Shown here piece after piece: positions 58,541 through 64,000 of a stretch of DNA of 64,000 bases. The notes below the pieces were generated by a model. The model worked only from the letters and a program-made list of their open reading frames with translations, had not been told where the DNA came from and ran no database searches. The stretch is from Lingula anatina (Eukaryota > Brachiopoda > Lingulata > Lingulida > Lingulidae). Position 1 is the stretch's first letter. Each line of letters begins with the position of its first letter. The DNA is taken from assembly GCF_001039355.2 (NCBI RefSeq), contig NW_019775600.1:111190-175189 (forward strand), written 5' to 3'. Made by a program: the position numbers and the translations under genes.

Positions 58541-58952
58541 GGTCTTTAATATTCTACACTGGACTAGGGTCAGTTAATGGCCACTTGATATTCTTGAAGA
58601 TGGACATACTGGCCTCTGCCTTAATGTCTACTTGCAAATATTGCCAACACCATTCAACATGTCACACAAAAATGTCCTCTCCTTAGGAAGAATTTGCTAC
58701 AGCTGTGAAGGAATTGTGAAGTGCGAAAAAAATTGCAAATATATATGGTCTTTAATATTCTACACTGGACTAGGGTCAGTTAATGGCCACTTGATATTCT
58801 TGAAGATGGACATACTGGCCTCTGCCTTAATGTCTACTTGCAAATATTGCCAACACCATTCAACATGTCACACAAAAATGTCCTCTCCTTAGGAAGAATT
58901 TGCTACAGCTGTGAAGGAATTGTGAAGTGCGAAAAAAATTGCAAATATATGA
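58541..58952. repeat. Near-identical 206-bp tandem duplication
   Basis: The block starting GGTCTTTAATATTCTACACT (58541) is repeated from 58747. I saw no difference between copies. The repeated short ORF is not thought to be coding. Confidence 0.9.
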
Positions 58953-61900
58953 ATTTGCTCGTTTTAGAATTCATCTTTCTACCCTCTGAAGTAAAAGCAA
59001 AAGAATCTTCTTTCACTGATAACCTTATCAAATTGACTGAACATGAAATTCTACTTACACAATGAATTAATTATCACTTTCTGTGTGCTAGCTGTCCTCA
59101 ATGTTGGATCCTCCAAGTAGCTGGTTGTATCGTGCTGTTAAAAAATTTGTGATAATAACAATAATTCCCCTACTGTGAGGTAAAGCTTAGGTGTCCACTT
59201 TTCTCTTCTGTTACCTCAGACCTTGGCTCTTGTCACAGGTCCCATTTAAAAAAATCTCCCCAATCAATCCTGAGCGTAGAATTTCTCCTCACCTGTCTGT
59301 ATAAATATACCCTTTCAAACTTCATCAAAATATCCACAAAACTGGCACATAAATTTAAAAACATCCACTGTAATCTGTACTTAACTATACTTGCACCACC
59401 TGGCCTGTAACTTTCAAAATCAAACCGACACTCAAGTTAAAATTTAATCACAGCCTCCCCTCCACAGCACATAACTGTTAAATGTGTCACAGCTAGGATT
59501 TAGCACAGTGACAACTGATAAGCGTCAGTGACCCACTTCCGTTTGGGTGCTGAGGGTGCATTAGTCACCCCATTGAATGCTGTCACCACAGGTAGGAAGT
59601 GGGGGAGCCATTGGTACAGCTGCTAGGGTGAGATATTGCACCAACTGCCAGTACTTGAAGTTTGACTGGACTGGAATCTGAGGCTACTATTAAAAGTGAA
59701 AAGTGATATATATTTATGTACTGACTGTCATTTCTTGAAGTTTGATAGTTGTCATAGTGTGAAATTTGTCAGTCACCTGAAATGCATGACACAGGCAGTG
59801 ACTGTCATTACTTTCAGTTTAACAGTGTTGTTACCAGTATAACATGAGAAAAATCCCTTCATCAAGCCAGCTGCTGGGATAATATTAGAAGTGTCAATAC
59901 TTCACCTATGTTGTCACAAATAAGAAAGTATGCAGGTTACTGGAAAGAAAGATCCTCTACCACTGCCACTACTTAAATTGTCCATTGTCTCTATATGGAA
60001 GCTTGCAAGGCAACTGAACTGAGTTATGAGCAAAAACTGCCATAACAACATGAAATTGTCATGTGAAATGTAACATGTATCTTAGTACATATGGCAGTAC
60101 ATTCATGAATGCCATAGTATCATATGCATTTGGCACATTATTATTATTATTATTATTATCCTACTAAATTGCACATGACAACAGCTAATTTTATTGATTG
60201 ACATTAAAAACATTTCCCCTGTGACTATATATAGAAGCTAATTATAAGAATTCAGACTTTTTAATAACAACCTATATATATATATAAGCACAGGTATTTA
60301 CATTAAATGTTTACCTACCCAAAACAAGCAAGAATGAATCCAATCTTGCAAACCTGCCGATACTGTTATAAGCACTGCTAATAATATTGATTGTTTGCCT
60401 ATTATACAGGGTTGTTTGCACTTGCATAGTGGCATCTTTTAAAATGGCTTAAAACTAACACGCCCCTTCTGTTGACATACCTGCCGTATTACGTAACCTG
60501 GAGACTAATCTTCCATTATAAACACAGTCATTTGGCACAGAAACAATCATCTGTAGAAAGGAAGAAGAAATGGATATATTGGCATAGTACTGAGACTGAT
60601 AACCCTGGCCTCGTAAAGAGATCATGGAATTTATGACAAACCTGCTGAGTGAAGTCACAAAAGGGCAATTGTCAGTCCTTATGGGTGAAAAAAAAGTGTC
60701 TATTCTGCACCAAACACTGATCTGCAGGTTTTGTGCCATTACAGTGAGAGGGCCCTCTTTCTCTGGATTTAGTTTTTGATATTTTTTTATGTTGTAGCAT
60801 ACAGGGAATTGCATTGTATACTTATACATTACATACTTCTTTTCATCATTTATTTTTAACTTTATTTCTCTCTTAATCCTTACTTAAATTCTTACTGCAG
60901 ATTAGACAATGTAATTAGAAAAACAGTATTTTGTCATATTGTCTCTAAATATTCCATGCAGGAAATCAAATGTCATGTTCAATCCATATTCAATCATGCA
61001 CTGACAAATGTGTTATGTCTAATTTCCATAGCAGACTGAGGCACTTCAAGCACTCCATTTGGAACAAAATGCATGTGAAAAGGTTTGGAAATGTGTGACC
61101 TGCGTGCCACACTAGAACATAACACCTAGGTTGCGACATGTACGACATGACCAGGTTGACCACAATACCTCTATTATGCATGTCTTCACCTGGATTATCA
61201 TGGGTCATCACATTTTGTTTGTCACCTCTTTATCACCCCAACCGAATAAATAAAATAAATAAATAAATAAATAATTTGTTTAGATGTTTGCATTATTTAA
61301 TAATTAACATCATTATTTTTGTCTTTTTAAAATCATTTATGAACCTGGAATGTCTACAGTGCCATGTTTCCTTAGTGCACCTCTCAACAGATGCAAAAGT
61401 TTAACTCCATAGTATACAATGTTTCCATACATGCAACAATGTATCAACTTCAAACCCCAATAATGCCATTTCATAAATCCATCAGTACACAATATCATAC
61501 CTCACTCTAAACAACAAGAAATAACTGCCCTGCTGCTCTTGTGAAATATTCTTCTCTTCCAATCCATAAACAGACCATAAAATATTGAGACTGCACCAAC
61601 CATATTTCATCCACTGTCTCCCGGCAGACATCTATATTGATATTCATCTACATGAGTAATCCAGTTTCAGGATATATATGTAGTTATAACAGGGGACCAC
61701 AGAGGAGATAAAGGTGATCCAACAGTGAGTAATATCAACTCTATGATATCTTTTGTGCCTGATATACCTTGTTCAACAAAGACTGACCACAGTGAGTAAG
61801 CAGCCCATAAATGGCAAACAATACTGAATAATTATATAATGACAAATGAGGGTTAATCTGGACTAAATTGTTTTTATGCCCAAGTCCAATTAGATATATT

Positions 61901-62663
61901 ACATGTACACTGTGTCATTTTCCTAGTTCACACTTTTGTAAAATATCTTTTTTCAAAATGCATTAGTGGCTTTGTCATTTATAGCCATCTGATGATTGAG
62001 CAAAGCAGTGCAATTTTTCAAGTCAAATATAGCCTGTTGTAATAGAAAACTACACACACACACAATATTAATTGACAACTGCCTGTGAGCAGTCATGAAC
62101 AGGAAAATGGAGCTAATTATTCCACAAGATAAATATTCAATAATTAACAGCCATGAGGTAACAAAGCAGAAAACATACTTGAGGCCATCTTGAGAAAGAA
62201 ATAAGAATCTCTGTCTTGAGGTCACTTCATATATTCTGGTAACACGGCCAAGTGTTATGTATCACTTCTAACATTTCCACTTTGTTGAGACGCCAAAAAA
62301 CAAAACTTTGTCAAGAGGCAATTTGCTAAATGTAACAACAGAAAAGTTACCCAGATTAATTCCAGTGCAAAACGATACATCAACAGCATTTTTTACTTCA
62401 CTAAGTCATTTCCTCTAAATCAAAATATCACTTACCATTCTTTTGTTTTTTATACGAATAACAATGCATAGCATTTTACACTAAGGCTCAATAAAAACTT
62501 CCACAGATTGAGCACAGAATAAGAAGTAACTCGATCAAAACCTAAACAACTCTTTTCTTGCAAATTATAAAGGTCTGTGCTAAATACTTTTCAACTCATA
62601 GTCCATCAGGGTCACCAGAGTATGGCAATCTACTGGCCTGAACCAAAATATACTGGGGCAAGT

Positions 62664-62704
62664 CTTATTTTCAAAAAAAAAAAAAAAAATAATAATAATA
62701 ATAA

Positions 62705-62742
<38 letters not shown>
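62664..62742. repeat. Poly(A), (AAT)n, (AAAT)n compound microsatellite
   Basis: A run of about 16 A, then six AAT units, then about ten AAAT units. Confidence 0.9.
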
Positions 62743-62746
<4 letters not shown>

Positions 62747-63280
62747 TAATTAACACATTGACATTATACAGGCTTCCTGCTGCAGAAAAAGAGAACATGA
62801 ACATGGGATTTTCAAAAGTTTATTTTCAAAAAAAGAACAGAGAGAATAAAAAGCTTCAGAAACCCCCAATCCTTAGAACTGCTAGGGGGTAATTTATCAT
62901 TATTTAGCAGCTCCAGTAGGCGTGCCATACATTTAAGCCACTTAAGTTGATTTAGCAAGAAACCCTTTGGAGATGGATCGAACCTGTTAGATCTATCTAG
63001 GTATAGGAACCTAGTCTAAAATTATCTGCCTATCCGCCATCTACTGTAGTCAGGTCTTTGCATTTCTAGGCTATCCAATCAATAAATTAAGTCTTGATAT
63101 TGTCATTAATATTGAAAGAGGTATAATGGCATCATACGAGACAATGGAACAAAGGATTCCCACTAAGAAAGCGTACAATGTGTCTGCGAACAAGACTGGG
63201 TTCCTTACAACAATTCTTAGACAAGAGGTTTGTTTCTATATCTGCTTAGATACTGCTATAGATACCCCACCCCCACCTCC

Positions 63281-63283
<3 letters not shown>

Positions 63284-63320
<37 letters not shown>
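63284..63320. repeat. (CA)n microsatellite
   Basis: About 17 CA units preceded by a C-rich stretch. Confidence 0.9.
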
Positions 63321-63324
<4 letters not shown>

Positions 63325-63749
63325 CGTGAGCCTTTGAACAGCAAAAGGTTAACATATTCTAAATCATGTCAAGATATAGTTTTTATTTCAACCAATTCAA
63401 TATATAACCTACCCAACTTTAAACACAATCCTCAAGCAATGTACAAATATGCATGTTTCACAAATGCTAATTGCCGGTAAAATGTACATAATATCACACA
63501 TAAAAGTGCTAACCTAACAATGTAAATATGCTAATTAGAGACACTGTGAGGTAATGAAATAAGCCATCACATAATTAGAGACAATGCTAAACAATTAGAA
63601 ACATGACTTCACATACTGCCAGTGGTCAGGTAAGAGTGACCACCTTAAAGACAGGACTGGACCTTGTCCTGATACAGGTGAACTGTGGACAGCTTGTCGG
63701 GTATACTAGTAAGTATTTTAAGACTGTGGGGGCATGGATGACTGTTTTA

Positions 63750-63752
<3 letters not shown>

Positions 63753-63789
<37 letters not shown>

Positions 63790-63855
63790 GGTAAGGGTGA
63801 GGGTAAGGGAGAGAAGAATGGAGGGAGAGAGAGACAGAGAGAGAGAGAAAGGGAG
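63753..63855. repeat. (GA)n microsatellite and purine tract
   Basis: About 17 GA units followed by a G/A-rich stretch, a long purine strand of over 100 bases just before the right-edge exon candidate. Confidence 0.9.
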
Positions 63856-63885
63856 GAGAGGAGAGAAAAAGATTATATCTTTAAG

Positions 63886-64000
63886 GTGGCTTTGGGACTG
63901 CATACCTGGAGCACAGGTATCAGGTGTAGCTGCCGCAGGAAACCTATCACCTGGAGATATCCTGCCAGATTTCAAATACAAAGCACCTGCCCTGATAACA
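63886..64000 (+). CDS. Uncertain partial exon at the window edge
   Basis: On the plus strand one frame is open to the end and reads GAQVSGVAAAGNLSPGDILP then DFKYKAPALIT. DILPDF recalls the start of ANF-receptor or GABA-B type ligand-binding domains (VN..-DILPDY). The acceptor (ctttaag) has a purine-rich upstream, so it is weak. The minus strand is also open here and has a good donor (CTCCAG|GTATGC at about 63909), so strand is undecided. Confidence 0.2.
   Translation, partial: MALGLHTWSTGIRCSCRRKPITWRYPARFQIQSTCPDN

Larger units (their letters stand above)
49059..64000. other. Region upstream of the L1-family start codon, no confident gene
   Basis: The acceptor at 49059 shows that a 5' UTR exon lies upstream, but none of the scattered donor-like sites (for example 49217, 62438) can be chosen. 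The region holds MITE-like foldbacks, minisatellites and tandem duplications listed separately, and an uncertain exon at the right edge. Confidence 0.5.

Noticed and set aside
58632-59065. Repeated ORFs starting MQILPTPFNMSHKN
   Set aside because: Created by the 206-bp tandem duplication; no domain, splice pattern or conservation clue.
1-64000. tRNA, rRNA or other structured RNA genes
   Set aside because: No convincing A/B boxes, cloverleaf or rRNA-like stretch seen by eye; a tRNA/Rfam scan would be needed to exclude them.

Overview
The window is metazoan genomic DNA: intron-rich, AT-rich, packed with microsatellites, minisatellites and short inverted-repeat elements. There are no vertebrate-type interspersed repeats that I recognise. 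The domain content (an L1-family cell adhesion molecule with a FIGQY tail, an SLC22 transporter, a secreted proteinase-K-like protease) and the apparent high polymorphism suggest an invertebrate bilaterian, probably marine, possibly a deuterostome. I cannot name the species. All three genes I can reconstruct lie on the minus strand; I built them by joining exons at GT/AG sites with matching reading phase.

(1) 854-7903: secreted subtilisin/proteinase-K-like serine protease in nine recognisable coding exons. It has a signal peptide, an Arg/Gly-rich stretch, an I9-type propeptide and a full Asp/His/Ser triad. One short exon after the catalytic His is missing, and an ambiguous base (2573) sits exactly at the preceding donor. 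A TATA box at 10897-10904 and a strong donor at 10652 suggest a noncoding first exon.

(2) 14373-26746: organic cation/carnitine transporter-like SLC22 protein of 615 residues in 11 exons. A small first exon (26685-26746) encodes a unique cytosolic N-terminus. Exon 2 (TM1) is present twice because a block of about 2.4-2.7 kb is duplicated head to tail (about 21109-23838 and 23859-26262). An ambiguous base (23839) lies at the junction, so this may be two alleles placed in series.

(3) 35189-49045: L1/neuroglian-family adhesion receptor of about 700 residues. It has a signal peptide, a 36-nt mini-exon, five two-exon Ig domains, a transmembrane exon present in two alternative versions, and an ankyrin-binding tail with FIGQY and a C-terminal SEV. 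No fibronectin III exons are visible, which is unusual for the family.

The rest is introns and spacers. 7.9-14.3 kb holds the protease 5' intron and promoter; 26.8-35.1 kb holds the L1-gene 3' UTR, dispersed repeats and one orphan exon-like segment; 49.1-64 kb is probably the L1-gene 5' intron or upstream region, with several MITE-like foldbacks, tandem duplications and an uncertain exon at the right edge. A degenerate motif close to TGTCACACCTAACACA recurs singly and in tandem arrays across all three loci.
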